DNA of 64,000 bases, taken from assembly GCA_002099365.1 (NCBI GenBank), contig MSED01000013.1, positions 1,860,001 through 1,924,000 on the forward strand. The letters are read 5' to 3'. This DNA comes from Phialophora verrucosa. Its lineage: Eukaryota; Ascomycota; Eurotiomycetes; Chaetothyriales; Herpotrichiellaceae. The position numbers were made by a program, and so were the translations under genes. Numbering within the stretch: the stretch's first letter is position 1; each line of letters starts with the position of its first letter. Below the pieces are notes generated by a model that was not told where the DNA came from, made no database searches, and worked only from the letters and a program-made list of their open reading frames with translations. This document shows, piece by piece, positions 54,037-64,000 of the stretch.

Positions 54037-55268
54037 CCTCAAAACTTCGATAGTTAGCTGGCGGGGCAGACATTGAACTCCTCTCAAACTTGGAGAGAAT
54101 TTGAACTGAGTAAGTAAAGACAAAAGCTTTCTGCGTCACAGAGAAGCAGCAGCAGCAGAAGCAGCAGCAGAAGAAGATAAGAAAGAGGCCTCCACTGCGC
54201 TGTCCACGGCTTCCTGTCACAGATGGATCACATTTCGTGCGGTCCGGTATGGACATCTCGCCCGGACGACCCGCTCCATGCAGGACGCAACACTTCGGAG
54301 AAAGCAATCACCTGGCAATCTTCACTTGAAGAGAGTAGTCTGCGATCCTTCCCCACAGCGAAGCCGGTCGCGCTATTGATACCTATCGAATGAGCATCGT
54401 GACTGTTTGAATGCTAAGAGTAGAGAGGACCGAGGCACCAAGAAGGGCACCAGGCCTACACACTCCTCGGTGACTCCGCACGTCTTGGTGCTTACACAAT
54501 CCAGCGCCTTTGGCACTGCTGATTTGACACTCTGTTCGCTGCGGGAGAATAGACGTCCGTCCCACACTTCCGCCTCGGTTTATTTCCAGAATAGGCACGC
54601 AGTTCCTGTATCTCGAAGAGTCGTTTGCTGCGCGTCAATGCTCCCCAAGACTAGTATCGTAACCCTCTAGGCCGATGGAGCATACAGTACCCTCTTCGCA
54701 GGAGCAAAAAGCCTGTCATTCCACCAATGGAGAGCATGCACTTCATGCTACTATAGCTGACAATCAATGGCAAATGCGCCTGTCCGCTCATTCTTCCTGT
54801 ATCTCAACGTCGCACAGCCGAGGCTTTGGAGGTGCAGCATTCTTCCTTCATTCCCGCAAAGATAGGCCATCTCAGCAGCGGCCTGGAAATGGAGCATACA
54901 ATCCGCAATCGCTCGGGGTCAGTGGCACGGTATCGACGACTTGCTGTGGGACCTTCGAATTCCCTAGGCACGTTCGTCGAAACTCAGCCCTGAAGCTTGG
55001 AGAGTCTCGGCCTCATATACAGCTTACATCCAGATCCTCTCCTAGCTATTGAGCGCGAAATCACGGTATTATTCACTGACTATCACCCAACCCCCTAAGT
55101 AATTATACTGCAGGTTTGGATCAATCGCCGACAACCCTTGCTATTGCTTCATGTTCGGAGATTATCTCCTGTAATATATCTTTAACCATGATCTCAGAGT
55201 GTTGGCCATTGTTGGTGTAGAGTAATTGCAACAGACTGTACTAATAGCACAACGCGGTACCATGGACA
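54037..55268. promoter_or_regulatory. Upstream region of the DHA1 transporter
   Basis: 1.2 kb between the DHA1 start and the 3' end of the HET gene. A CAG/AAG triplet tract lies at 54144-54176, in the likely 5' leader of the transporter. No gene is supported in the rest. Confidence 0.45.
54144..54176. repeat. CAG/AAG trinucleotide repeat
   Basis: Eleven triplets of AAG or CAG in a row on the plus strand (CTG/CTT in the sense of the transporter mRNA), about 110-140 nt before the DHA1 start codon. A possible length-variable leader element. Confidence 0.75.
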
Positions 55269-57626
55269 TTACCCAACACACCATAACATATCCATACCTT
55301 GATTGAGCCACTCGGCTTCGATCTCCTGCATGGACCTGCTGCTATCCTGCATCGCATATACCCTAAGGGGCGTTAGGTACTTGACATGGACAACGCCGTG
55401 TAGCTCGACGTCCTGCACACCTTCGCCTACTAGGGTGGCTCCGATTTCTTCGACGAGGAGCCCCATCTTGAAATTGACGGCCGTGTCATCCGGATGCGGC
55501 ACAGCGCTCAGAATGATCGCCAGCCTTGCATCTGGGCTAATGGAGGAGACGAGTGTGACAAAGTGTTTCCGGGTTTTTTCTACCGGCCAGATGGCAAGCT
55601 TGTATCGGTCTTGATACTGGTGGGCCTGATCCAGCTTGACGGAGATGAAAGAGGCGGAGGTGCCTAGTTTCTGCAAGGAGCTGGTGATGCGCCATCCTTT
55701 ATATCTGACGATCGCGCCCTTGCCGGGGATCCTTCGAACTGGACCATCACTTTCGTCGTCCATGGGAATGTCGCCGCCTATCGTGGCGGGAGCCCACTGC
55801 ATGCCAAACTCGGGGAATCTCTTGTCCTTGGAGAAGATCACTGCCTGAGGGATCGTCGACGCAGTCAGCAGAATCAATTTCAGCTTGGCGAGTCCTGCCT
55901 CTTCGGCATTGCGGCTATCCTCGTCCGTTCTCTGAAGAGCCAACAGCGTCTCTTTGCTTGCTTGGTTGATAATACCCATGACCAGATATCGATCGCTGGG
56001 ATAGGACGTGGCCCGCTTCTGTAGCTCTCTCCGAGTATTGAAGAAGGTCACCTTTTCAGAGGACGAAAAGCTGTTGATCATCAGACAGTTTTGAAGCACA
56101 GCGTGGATATACTGCTCTTCGATGCTAGCGGAGATCCGCCATTCATTTCCCTCTCTGCAGGGATATTTCGCTTTGGCCATCTGGTAATTGAGCAATCGCA
56201 GACTGGCGAGCCCCCTGCGTGATTTGATCATCAAGTTGCGCGCAACCGCTCCCTCGTGCAACGTCCAGACACGGCGAGACCAGCCGCAGAACTTCAACTG
56301 CATGCCGAACTCGAGGACCGACGTGATGTCGGCATTCTCGAGGGCAGAGTCCAGAACCACCACCACCTCTGCCCTTCGGTAAATCTCGGACATAGACAAG
56401 ATAGCCTTGGTGCGGAGCTGCCACATCCGATCATCGGACCCTCGCGGCACGCAGAAGGTGTCAATCCAAAACAAGAGTAGGTTCTCTTCAGGCGCGATGC
56501 AGATGTCCAAATCTCGTTCTTCGTACTGTTGGGCGCACTCTTGAAGCCAACGCCATTGACATTCATATAGCTCGTTCCCTGACACATTTCCTCTCCCGTC
56601 CGCCCAGACGTGGCTATATGCGAGATAGCGGGTGTCTGGGCCCGCTGGCACGACTTCGAAGTCGATGCCGCCACCGATGCTGCGCGAGCGGGGCTTGACT
56701 CTCACCAGAGGTATCCCGTCTTGTTCGATGATTCTAAGCATGATATCCCATGCTTGGCGTGGCATGATCTCCGAGCATGTACAACCTTGATGAACGTGTA
56801 TCTGCTTATACTCTTGAGGATTGATGTTATCAGCCTCACACCGTTCTGACGTGCAATCTGAGTGGTCGCCTCTCTTGTTGATGCCGGGAAGTGTGACTGC
56901 CATACATGCGGTGACAAAGCCATGAATGCCATCGAAATGCTGGGTATCACTCTTGCAAAATCCCAGATTCTCGGCGAGACGGATCAGAAAGGGAGGCGTG
57001 TACGAATTTCCACCGGAGCGTGGTTGATGTTTCAGCTCTGCAGAAATGGCACGTATGGCATGCGTGAGCGTGTATCCGAGGCAGCACAGTGAAAGTTCGA
57101 GATCGTGAGGCAGAAATTCGCGGCCATGCGCTGCCCAGAATTGCGCTCTCTCGTCAGTAGGGTTTTTAGTGGCTTTCTCAATTCGACCAGACAGCAGCTT
57201 AAGAAGGAAGGAAGTCCTTGAGAGAGCATCCTCTGCGTTTCTGATATGCGTGACCGCACTCACTGGATCAGCGGCTTGCAGCTTGTGCGCACAAGCGACC
57301 AAATCGCGCTCTAGAAATTTTGTGGTTAGAACAGGACCGTGATTTGGTCCCTGTTCACAATACTCCTCGATTTCCACTTTGCACTGCAAGCATTCGTGCA
57401 ACAAAGCCCAGTAAAACCAAGACTGTAAGAGCGAGGCATACGCGGACGGCTCCCGCCTGAGTAACGAATGTTCTCCAACGAAGAGGCTTTGCGAGAGTTC
57501 TTGGGCGTCGAAGCCCGCGCGTGTCTCAAACCCGTGGAATCCTCCTCCGTCATAGGGGACCTCTTGTCGAAGCCTGATCGGGATGTATTGCTTCAGGATA
57601 TGACCGAAGAGTGGGAAGTGGTCCAT
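55269..57626 (-). CDS. HET-domain (heterokaryon incompatibility-like) protein
   Basis: A single exon of 785 residues from the ATG at 57626. The HET domain lies at about 334-480. It includes YLAYSHVWADGRGN, then LFWIDTFCVP, then KAILSMSEIYRRAEVVVVLD, which are the three classical HET blocks. The preceding 330 residues are helical and unassigned, with cysteine-containing segments, and the C-terminal part (about 560-785) has no recognised domain. HET proteins can trigger death in incompatible fungal cell fusions and may act like innate-immune sensors. Most family members have no tested function. This subtype with a Trp-Ile-Asp-Thr core is common and highly expanded. Absence of introns over 2.3 kb is normal for the family. 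Confidence 0.88.
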   Translation of the reverse strand: MDHFPLFGHILKQYIPIRLRQEVPYDGGGFHGFETRAGFDAQELSQSLFVGEHSLLRREPSAYASLLQSWFYWALLHECLQCKVEIEEYCEQGPNHGPVLTTKFLERDLVACAHKLQAADPVSAVTHIRNAEDALSRTSFLLKLLSGRIEKATKNPTDERAQFWAAHGREFLPHDLELSLCCLGYTLTHAIRAISAELKHQPRSGGNSYTPPFLIRLAENLGFCKSDTQHFDGIHGFVTACMAVTLPGINKRGDHSDCTSERCEADNINPQEYKQIHVHQGCTCSEIMPRQAWDIMLRIIEQDGIPLVRVKPRSRSIGGGIDFEVVPAGPDTRYLAYSHVWADGRGNVSGNELYECQWRWLQECAQQYEERDLDICIAPEENLLLFWIDTFCVPRGSDDRMWQLRTKAILSMSEIYRRAEVVVVLDSALENADITSVLEFGMQLKFCGWSRRVWTLHEGAVARNLMIKSRRGLASLRLLNYQMAKAKYPCREGNEWRISASIEEQYIHAVLQNCLMINSFSSSEKVTFFNTRRELQKRATSYPSDRYLVMGIINQASKETLLALQRTDEDSRNAEEAGLAKLKLILLTASTIPQAVIFSKDKRFPEFGMQWAPATIGGDIPMDDESDGPVRRIPGKGAIVRYKGWRITSSLQKLGTSASFISVKLDQAHQYQDRYKLAIWPVEKTRKHFVTLVSSISPDARLAIILSAVPHPDDTAVNFKMGLLVEEIGATLVGEGVQDVELHGVVHVKYLTPLRVYAMQDSSRSMQEIEAEWLNQGMDMLWCVG

Positions 57627-59139
57627 TGCTAGTACTTGTCAGGGAAAGAAATCGCGCCAATCATATGACGGGCGGGAAATCACCTGCGCATCAAGCAAGT
57701 TGGCGCAGCTAATATGAGAACGTGAGTGCAAAGAGGAGTTTACAATCTTGCTGCCAGGAGTTCCATGAGTCAGTAGCTGGCATCGGTCGCCATGAAGCAT
57801 AGGGGCGACCAATCAACCAAGATGTAGTGTTCACAGGACTCAGAATCAACCCGAAGTGCATGTTCCAGCCTTACGAAGTGTCAAGGTCACAACTCACGCC
57901 AAGATGCCAAGGTGCCCCTCCCTGCGCGTCCCTATGGCGGCGTGATGGTTGGGCAATGCGATCAAAGGCACCCAATGTTCTAAGGAACGGACAGTTCACT
58001 TGCCATATCTTAAGCGGAATGTTTCTTTGTTCCATTGGTGGCCGCGTGAGAAGGAAGTCAGTCTAGGATGATTAGGAAAACCCAATTTGGTGTTCCTCGC
58101 AACGAAAGGACTGACGCGTGACATTGCTTGGGTTTGGTGCAAGGCGAGATTGAATGACCACCAGAGGGTAAAATAGCAAACGAATTCCTAAAGAGGGAAG
58201 GAGGGGAGAACTGAGAAGGAGCTGTCCTCAACCACCGCTACGTAAGGTCGAGGTACTCTCAAACGCTTTGTTGTCAAGCGCCCGCGAGGGGTCGACTACC
58301 ATATGGAAGATGGAGTGCTCTAGTTGATTAATGCTCAAAGCTAAGGGTGCACTTCCCCTGATGTCTGCAGCTACGGTATGTGCTGCACCAGCAAACGAGG
58401 ACCTTTTCTACAGCCACGTTTTCTTAGAGTTTGTCTCATCGGGGGTCGCGTAGGCAAGCGCCTGGTCCAGCCTCAAGTCTGGAGAACTTAACGGAGTTCG
58501 TGCCCCTCTCGCGCCGTTCCGAAGCGGCCGAACCGAACCGGCACGTGCCGGAGGTCGCAATTGCATCTCTGTTCCTCTGTAAACTCTTCAACGAACCACC
58601 TACAACTCCTTCGTCCTGCTTGTTGTGTCTTTGCAATCTCAAGGTTCGCCTTTCCTCACAGCTGCCCAGCCGCCATCGTCTGTCGACTAAGGATGGTATC
58701 CTGCAGGCGCCAGCGCTGAATCGTCCAACAAGGCATCGATGCGGTATCCTCCGGATCTTTTTGGCCCCTCTTCGCCAAAATCCCTGTGATGCAATCTCCT
58801 CTGTCTCGCTTTCTTCTCGCTTGTGCTGCCTGAATGGGCAAAAGCGCCCACTAAGAGACAGAAAGCGCAGTACGAGTGCGGCAGTGACTTGGGTGGTTCG
58901 CGATCAAGTGATCAATCCAAAAATTCACGGCTCAAGACCAGTCGACCCGATGTGGTTATAATGAAGCGTCGTCCCCGTGTAGCCGTTCATTCTGTCGTCA
59001 AACACGCACGGTCTTTACTGGTGAGGGAAATACTGGTCTAGGTTTACTCTTTGCTTTTGCTATCGCTGTCGGTATTGCTGTCGCTATTGCCGTGGGATTT
59101 ATACATCTCAATCCTCGAACCGAAGTATTCGCGCCAGAA
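57627..59139. promoter_or_regulatory. Divergent upstream region, HET gene and secreted protein
   Basis: 1.5 kb with no supported gene. The longest open frame (58431-58961) has no start context, motif or family. The final part (59040-59139) has a TTGCT/ATTGC-rich tract just before the secreted-protein ATG. Confidence 0.45.
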
Positions 59140-60133
59140 ATGCTTCTCTCCAAGGCACTCGTCGTGCTGGCGCCCCTCGTGGCAACGGTCACCGGTTCAG
59201 CAATCCCCTCGTCAAATTCTCTAGAGACACGTCAGGCAGGATGGCCCGCCTGCCAACAGACGCTGAGCTGCACGTTCGACCAGATCCAAGCGTCGACGAT
59301 GCAGGACCGCCTCACCTACGTCCGGTACATGCAGAGTAACTTCTTCGGGCCGCTCAACGCGGCGAACCAATTCCGCGCCATCGAGGGCGTCATCACCTTC
59401 TTCATCAGCAAGAACCTCGGCGCCCCGGACAGCTGGATCAGCTACGTCGACACGGGCATCGTCGAGGCCATCCAGCGCGGCGGCGCCATGGCCCTGGGCA
59501 TGAGTACCGATACCGGAGGCAATCCCGGGACCACACTGTGGCGAGATTTCCTTGTCGGCATGAGAGACGGGACCTATACGACGAGACAGGTGAGTAAGAG
59601 AAGTGCTGATTATGTTTCACAACCAATGAATGTGTCAACTGCACCTGTGCTCTACGCCTGCTCCCGCTCCCACCCCCAAGCGCAGACCCATCTCGAGGTC
59701 CGCAAAGAAGTCAAATGCTAATAACTCGGTCTTGAATACAATCCAGGCCCACGACTACTCATGGGGTCTTGCCGAGGCGACAGCGACAGAGTGGTCCAAG
59801 GCCAACAAGGCCGACATCCTGGCATCTGCGCCCGCCACCCGTCAAGAACTGAACTGGTACCAATTCACCGTGCTCTTCCGCTGGATCATCCGCCACGAGC
59901 CCGAGACCATCCTCCTCTTGACGCCCATTTTCCTGACAAAGTCCGACGACTTCGTCTACTGGTTGACCGACGTGACAAGGCCGGAGCCCACCATCTGCGG
60001 GTCCGAGGCTGCGTGGGCCATTTCAGGCACATTTAGCTTCACGTTGGGCGGCTTGCTCAGTTTCCCGCAGAATGTGGTCGATCTTTTGCGTGCCGTGTAC
60101 GATTGTGGGAGTGACTTTTTTGAGAATTCCTAA
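59140..60133 (+). CDS. Small secreted protein of unknown function
   Basis: Exons 59140-59589 and 59747-60133 (157 bp intron, GTGAGT...CCAG, with a branch-like CTAATAAC near 59718) give about 278 residues. A signal peptide is evident, MLLSKALVVLAPLVATVTGS, followed by a short polar stretch ending LETRQ that could be a processing site. The mature part has few cysteines (PACQQTLSC, TICGS and DCGSD) and Trp/Tyr-rich helices. I do not recognise an enzyme domain. The intron-spanning join reads TTRQ-AHDYSWGLAEAT. It is convergent with the Dal5-like transporter 200 bp away. Secretion or cell-wall location is likely; an effector-like or structural role would be speculation. Confidence 0.78.
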
Positions 60134-60337
60134 TCGAAGCTTGCGAACTGGAATGAGGGACTTCGAACAGGGAACGGTGTGTATTGTCTGTATATTTGTC
60201 TGTATCTGACTGTATCTGTATCGTAATGAGGACGAAATAATTTCGCTGCGCCCGTCCCTGAGAGTCTGCATCGTCTATCTTCCGAAAGGGTCAATGATTC
60301 TACTGCGCGTAGCCGAACATTCACAACTCACTCTGTA

Positions 60338-62236
60338 TCACAAAGTATATTTGAAGCCTTGCAAGTTTTCAATACACTTCCCTCCGGCATGGACCCGCCT
60401 ATTCGCCCAGTAGAACTTATACTCCAACGCCAACGTGATTACGGCGGTCAGCCCGGCGCCGATAATGCAGGTCAGAATCCCTGGCTTGTACCCGGGGGAG
60501 TCCTGCTGGCGGAAGACTGTACTGTCGTTAGCATCTGAAAACTCACTCGACTTTTACCGTGCGGAGACATGAATGCTTTTTGGGGGGGGGATCTGGAGAA
60601 CGGATCTGCGTGAGGGTGGTCGTAGTTACCAGTACTGCCAATGATCCCGCCTATGCCGCCGAAGCCGACCAGGGTTGCCGAGCAAAGAGCGCGCTTCCAT
60701 TGGCCTCGAATATTGTTGGCCTGCCAGGCGAGGATGCAGGGGATGTTGGCATTGCAGCCGGTCGTGGCAAGGAAGACGCCGAAATACCGCGCCCCTACAT
60801 TCTTGGTGTATCCTAAGAGTGGGAGGCCTGTGACAATTGAATATATACCTGAGCATAAACCCCCCGGTAATAATAGCGAGCCACTTACCAATGAGGAGGA
60901 TAACACAGTTCAGCAGAATAAGGGGGCCGCGGACGTGATATTTGTCTCCTGCCCATGCCATCGCATACATGACGATGGCGGCGAGGACGTATGGAGGCGC
61001 GGTGAGACATTGCGATGCGGCCACGCTGAACCCCATATCGTTATGGAGGATGATGGGGAGGAAATACGCAATGGCATAGGCGCATGTCGTGGAGAGCATG
61101 TAGAGGACAGCGAACCCCCAGACCTTCAAATCCAAGCCGTTCCGCATGTATGCGCTTAGGTGGAATTCTTCCAGCCTAACGTCCTGTCGGTCCTTTTCGA
61201 TGCGCGCGACCATGAAATCGGCTTTTTGCTGATCCAGGAATTTGAGTCCAAAACTGGTGGTGACGGAAAGCTCGGGGAAGTCGACAATGGTAAAGTAGGA
61301 TCCTAGTGCTAGAACCACCGTGAGTGCACCCTCGATCCAGAAGATATATCTCCATCCGGCATTCCCAGGGAGGATGCCAGAAGGGGCGTCTGGGTTTGCT
61401 GCGGTTGGACCGTAGTGTTGACCCCACCACTCCGGGCCGCTGCCATGGTTTTGGAGCCGAGAACAGCCGTAGGCAAGAATTCCCGCGAAAGCAGACGCGC
61501 CAGAACCAATGAGGTAGAAGACCGCGTACCGCTTCTGAAGGTCGTAACGAGGATACCAGCAGCTGAGGAGATATGCGCAGCCTGCACAAGTGAGGCCCCT
61601 ATGTCAGCGGTGTAAAAGTGGTAGAGACAACTCGTAATCTGTACCTGGGAAGAAGCCAGCCTCAAATAAACCCAAGATCAGCCGGAGAGCAACCATGTCA
61701 GTCCATTCCCTGACGAAGCCGCAGGCCAGGAGGGTCAAGCCCCACAGCAGTGTAATGGTCGGCAAAAATATCCTGGGCCCGATCTTTCGAATCACAACGG
61801 TCGAAGGCGGTTGCAGAAGGACGTAGGTGAGGAAGAAGACGACAACAATTATGGAGTAGCGGTTGCCAATGAGGCGTAGCTGCGCAGCTCAGTTAGCATG
61901 GATTTTGCATCGAATCGACGAAACGAGGGTGATGTTTGCGTTAGAAAGGGCACCGTGTTACACAGACGCAGGAAAACTCACATCGACGCCCATACCGGCG
62001 ACAATTGCGTTCGGGAGATTCGTACGGTCCATCAAGGAGACGGTGTACAAAAAGCCCAAGGTAAGAACCAAGCGTCTGTCGACCCGGCGGATGATCCTCT
62101 TTTGTTCCTCGGGGGTGAACTGGGTGAGGCGAGCATCGTTGAATTTTTCAGGGCCATCGCTAGAGAGTTTGGTCGGTGTTCCGCTCTCGACTTCATCAAT
62201 GGCGGGTTCTTTGGTCACTGTACTCCGGTTAGCCAT
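60338..62236 (-). CDS. MFS transporter, Dal5/anion:cation symporter type
   Basis: Five exons on the minus strand, 62236-61982, 61879-61645, 61581-60889, 60827-60630 and 60516-60338, encode about 519 residues. VDRRLVLTLGFLYTVSLMDRTNL is split over the first helix and is typical of the ACS family (allantoate, nicotinate and similar anion permeases). GLFEAGFFPG marks helix 4, and CNANIPCILAWQANNI marks a late helix conserved in the family. All four introns restore the frame, including the helix GLPLLGYTKNVGARYFGVFLATTG. A poly-G run (about 60584-60593) lies inside intron 4. It is predicted to import a carboxylated or nitrogenous small molecule at the plasma membrane; the substrate is unknown. 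Confidence 0.92.
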
Positions 62237-63119
62237 GGTGACAGCTTTGCGAATAACCGAGCCTCGACAACTTCCAGAGAGACTTGACACAAAAGTGGGA
62301 GACGCTAGGGGCTGAATGAGTACCCCCGCCCGTCTGGAGAAGAGACGGGTATTTATCCGTTGTCCTGCGCCTACTTATAATGGCATGTGTTGTAGCTTCA
62401 CCCGTGAGACGGAAGCCCTGCCGCTCAATGGCCAGTGGGAGACTGCAGCCCTGGCTTCCGGCTCGAAAGGATCGGGCCTTGCAGAGGTCGGACGTGGGGC
62501 AAATAAATCCTTTAAAGAAGCTGTAAGAAAATAGATGAAGTAGTATAGACGAAGTGGTGCCAACGAGGGCAGAGGCATGATCCACCACCATTATTCTTGA
62601 CTGACCCACCACGCCGGAAGAAGGGCAATATAGATAATACGAGTTCCTCTAGGCTCGCAAACAGGTCAAGCCTCGAGTCGCAAAAAATCCTCGCCTAGAA
62701 GGGATGCTTCAAACATTCGAAGAAAATCCAGCATATCTCACGAGAGCGTGACGACATGAGGCCGAACCCTGCTGTCGCCTTTCAACATGCAAAGAGCGCG
62801 CAGCTCCAACGAAGCTTCAGCTACCAGATTTAGATCATGTTGGAAGAATTGGCCGGTGCTAGTTGGTCCGCGTGGTGATTAGTAGTGTACTGCGCAAAGG
62901 CCAGATGAAGGGGAGGTGAAGTGAAAGGGAGGTGACGGTGAGAGATGCCGAGCCGCCAAGATGCCAAGAGGTGCTTTTGAGGCCGGCGGACGCTGGACCG
63001 TGCACCACGTTGTAAGCTTGTAAGTCACCAGTCGATCACCCAGCCCTCACCCTTGCTTTACCCTCAAGAATGATTGAGGCCATGGGAACCAGTCACACGA
63101 GTAATCGATCCCGTCGGCT
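62237..63119. promoter_or_regulatory. Upstream region of the Dal5-like transporter
   Basis: About 880 bp between the transporter start and the recognisable part of the P450 relic. It should include the transporter promoter. No open frame with a family signature is seen; the relic may extend into it beyond recognition. Confidence 0.4.
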
Positions 63120-64000
63120 TACTTAGCTCCACATGAATCCACCTGAGTTGAGATCTCTGTAGACGGTATGCGTAGAATAGGATCCGAAAAGCCATCCAGC
63201 GGTGAATTGCCAGCGCTCTGTGCGGCCGCGTGGCGGAAGATGCAAGGCCCAACAATCCCCATCCCACAAGACCACGGCGCAATTCAGTCGCTCGTTCCAT
63301 CCTTCATCCGTCTCCTGACTCCCACCCACATGTTCTTTTGCAAGTGGATACCAAAACATCTTGTATCCTACATGTGTAGGAGATCCATCAAAGTAAGCTC
63401 AAGCCTCCTCAATAACCCCACAAACAACTCCAGGGCACGGAACGGCCGCCGATGGTATCTCCGGAGGATGGCGTCTGTGCGAGCCTTCAGCTTCTGAGGG
63501 TCATCAGTGTACGTTTCAAATGGCATGCCGTCTTCGCAAGCATTCCAGCAAGAGCTGGAAACCAGCGCAAACCCTGCAGAGTTGTCAGTCCACTTCACGT
63601 TCCCTCGTCATCGGCAACTTGCGTCTACAACCTCCTTGATAACCGCTTGCAGATACGGCAAGTCTCCTCACTTGTGCGTCGACATAACCTGACCGACAGG
63701 TGGAATATTTTCCCGCTATCTCCGCCGCATTGATCTCGGCCATCAACTTTTTAAAGACGACAGGGCTCGAAATTTGCTTCACATTGTCGGTCGCAATACG
63801 GTGGCGGACGTGTCAGATCCAGCTGCGCTACCAAAAATACCAGCACGCGAGTTACTCGTAAAGGACGGCACAAGAAGGCTCACAGGTGCATGACACACAG
63901 TTCCTCTACGACGAATCATGACGAACGAAACTCCCCAGCATATCAATCTTGCCCCCGTTCGGCTTGCCATCCGTGCCGGGCCGTTTCGAAACTTGTTCTC
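63120..64000 (-). pseudogene. Decayed cytochrome P450, partial at the right edge
   Basis: On the minus strand, in order from the edge, P450 blocks appear in shifting frames. GKIDMLGSFVRH (about 63950-63915) is followed by an in-frame stop. The I-helix motif AAGSDTSATVLR (about 63826-63790) is then followed by a stop at an ATGTGA. A frame change leads to SSPVVFKKLMAEINAAEIAGK (about 63767-63705) and YVDAQ, and a further frame change to LPYLQAVIKE (about 63659-63630). A plausible intron (GTTGTA...GCAG) then joins GLRWFPALAGMLAK, so the ExxR motif spans the splice. After that the frame stops, with only traces such as DTIGGRSVPW and QETDEG further on, and no intact heme loop. At least two frameshifts and stops make it non-functional. 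The 5' part lies beyond the window. Confidence 0.75.

Noticed and set aside
35755..57626. Treating all genes from P450-1 to the HET gene as one secondary-metabolite cluster
   Set aside because: The shared promoter motif and compact divergent layout were only noticed up to the MFS gene at 47106; beyond a 1.46 kb gap there is no evidence for membership.
58431..58961. 176-codon plus-strand open frame upstream of the secreted protein
   Set aside because: Arg/Ser/Leu-rich composition without motifs, and no sign of splicing to a neighbour; not convincing as a gene.
60575..60600. Poly-G run suspected as a sequencing error causing a frameshift in the MFS gene
   Set aside because: It lies inside intron 4 of the model, so it does not affect the coding frame.

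Overview
The window looks like nuclear DNA of a filamentous ascomycete (Pezizomycotina). Most multi-exon genes have short introns (about 49-157 bp) with GTRAGT-like donors and CTRAC-like branch sites. There are several Zn2Cys6 regulators, P450s, MFS transporters and a HET-domain gene. The order is not proven; a black-yeast-like Eurotiomycete is only a guess. Most spliced models were assembled by hand from frame continuity, donor and acceptor sites and family conservation.

Region 1 (1-34 kb) is mostly core genome. It holds a possible partial gene at the left edge, an HMT1-type ABC half-transporter, an XLF/Nej1-like end-joining factor with a long disordered tail, and an ascomycete multi-pass membrane protein of unknown function. 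Then come a Zn2Cys6 regulator divergent from cactin, a conserved three-exon membrane protein and a forkhead regulator. After a 4.4 kb stretch without a convincing gene, ribosomal protein eL34 is divergent from the giant splicing factor Prp8, which has six exons and no intein.

Region 2 (35.7-47.1 kb) is a compact accessory cluster: P450-1, Zn2Cys6 regulator, FAD monooxygenase, P450-2 and an MFS transporter. P450-1 and the regulator share a divergent promoter, and so do P450-2 and the transporter. No polyketide, peptide or terpene backbone gene is present, although both flanks are in view. All three cluster promoter regions carry GACCCC/GGGGTC elements, some arranged as GGTCC...GGACC inverted repeats; this is a candidate operator for the cluster regulator. 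The layout suits oxidative tailoring or catabolism of a small, perhaps aromatic, molecule with export or import.

Region 3 (48.5-64 kb) is accessory DNA: a second Zn2Cys6 regulator divergent from a stand-alone cytochrome b561 protein, a DHA1-type drug/polyamine MFS transporter, a HET-domain protein, a small secreted protein, a Dal5/anion-cation-symporter-type MFS transporter, and at the right edge a decayed cytochrome P450 with frameshifts and stops. No tRNA, rRNA, CRISPR array or intact transposon was recognised.
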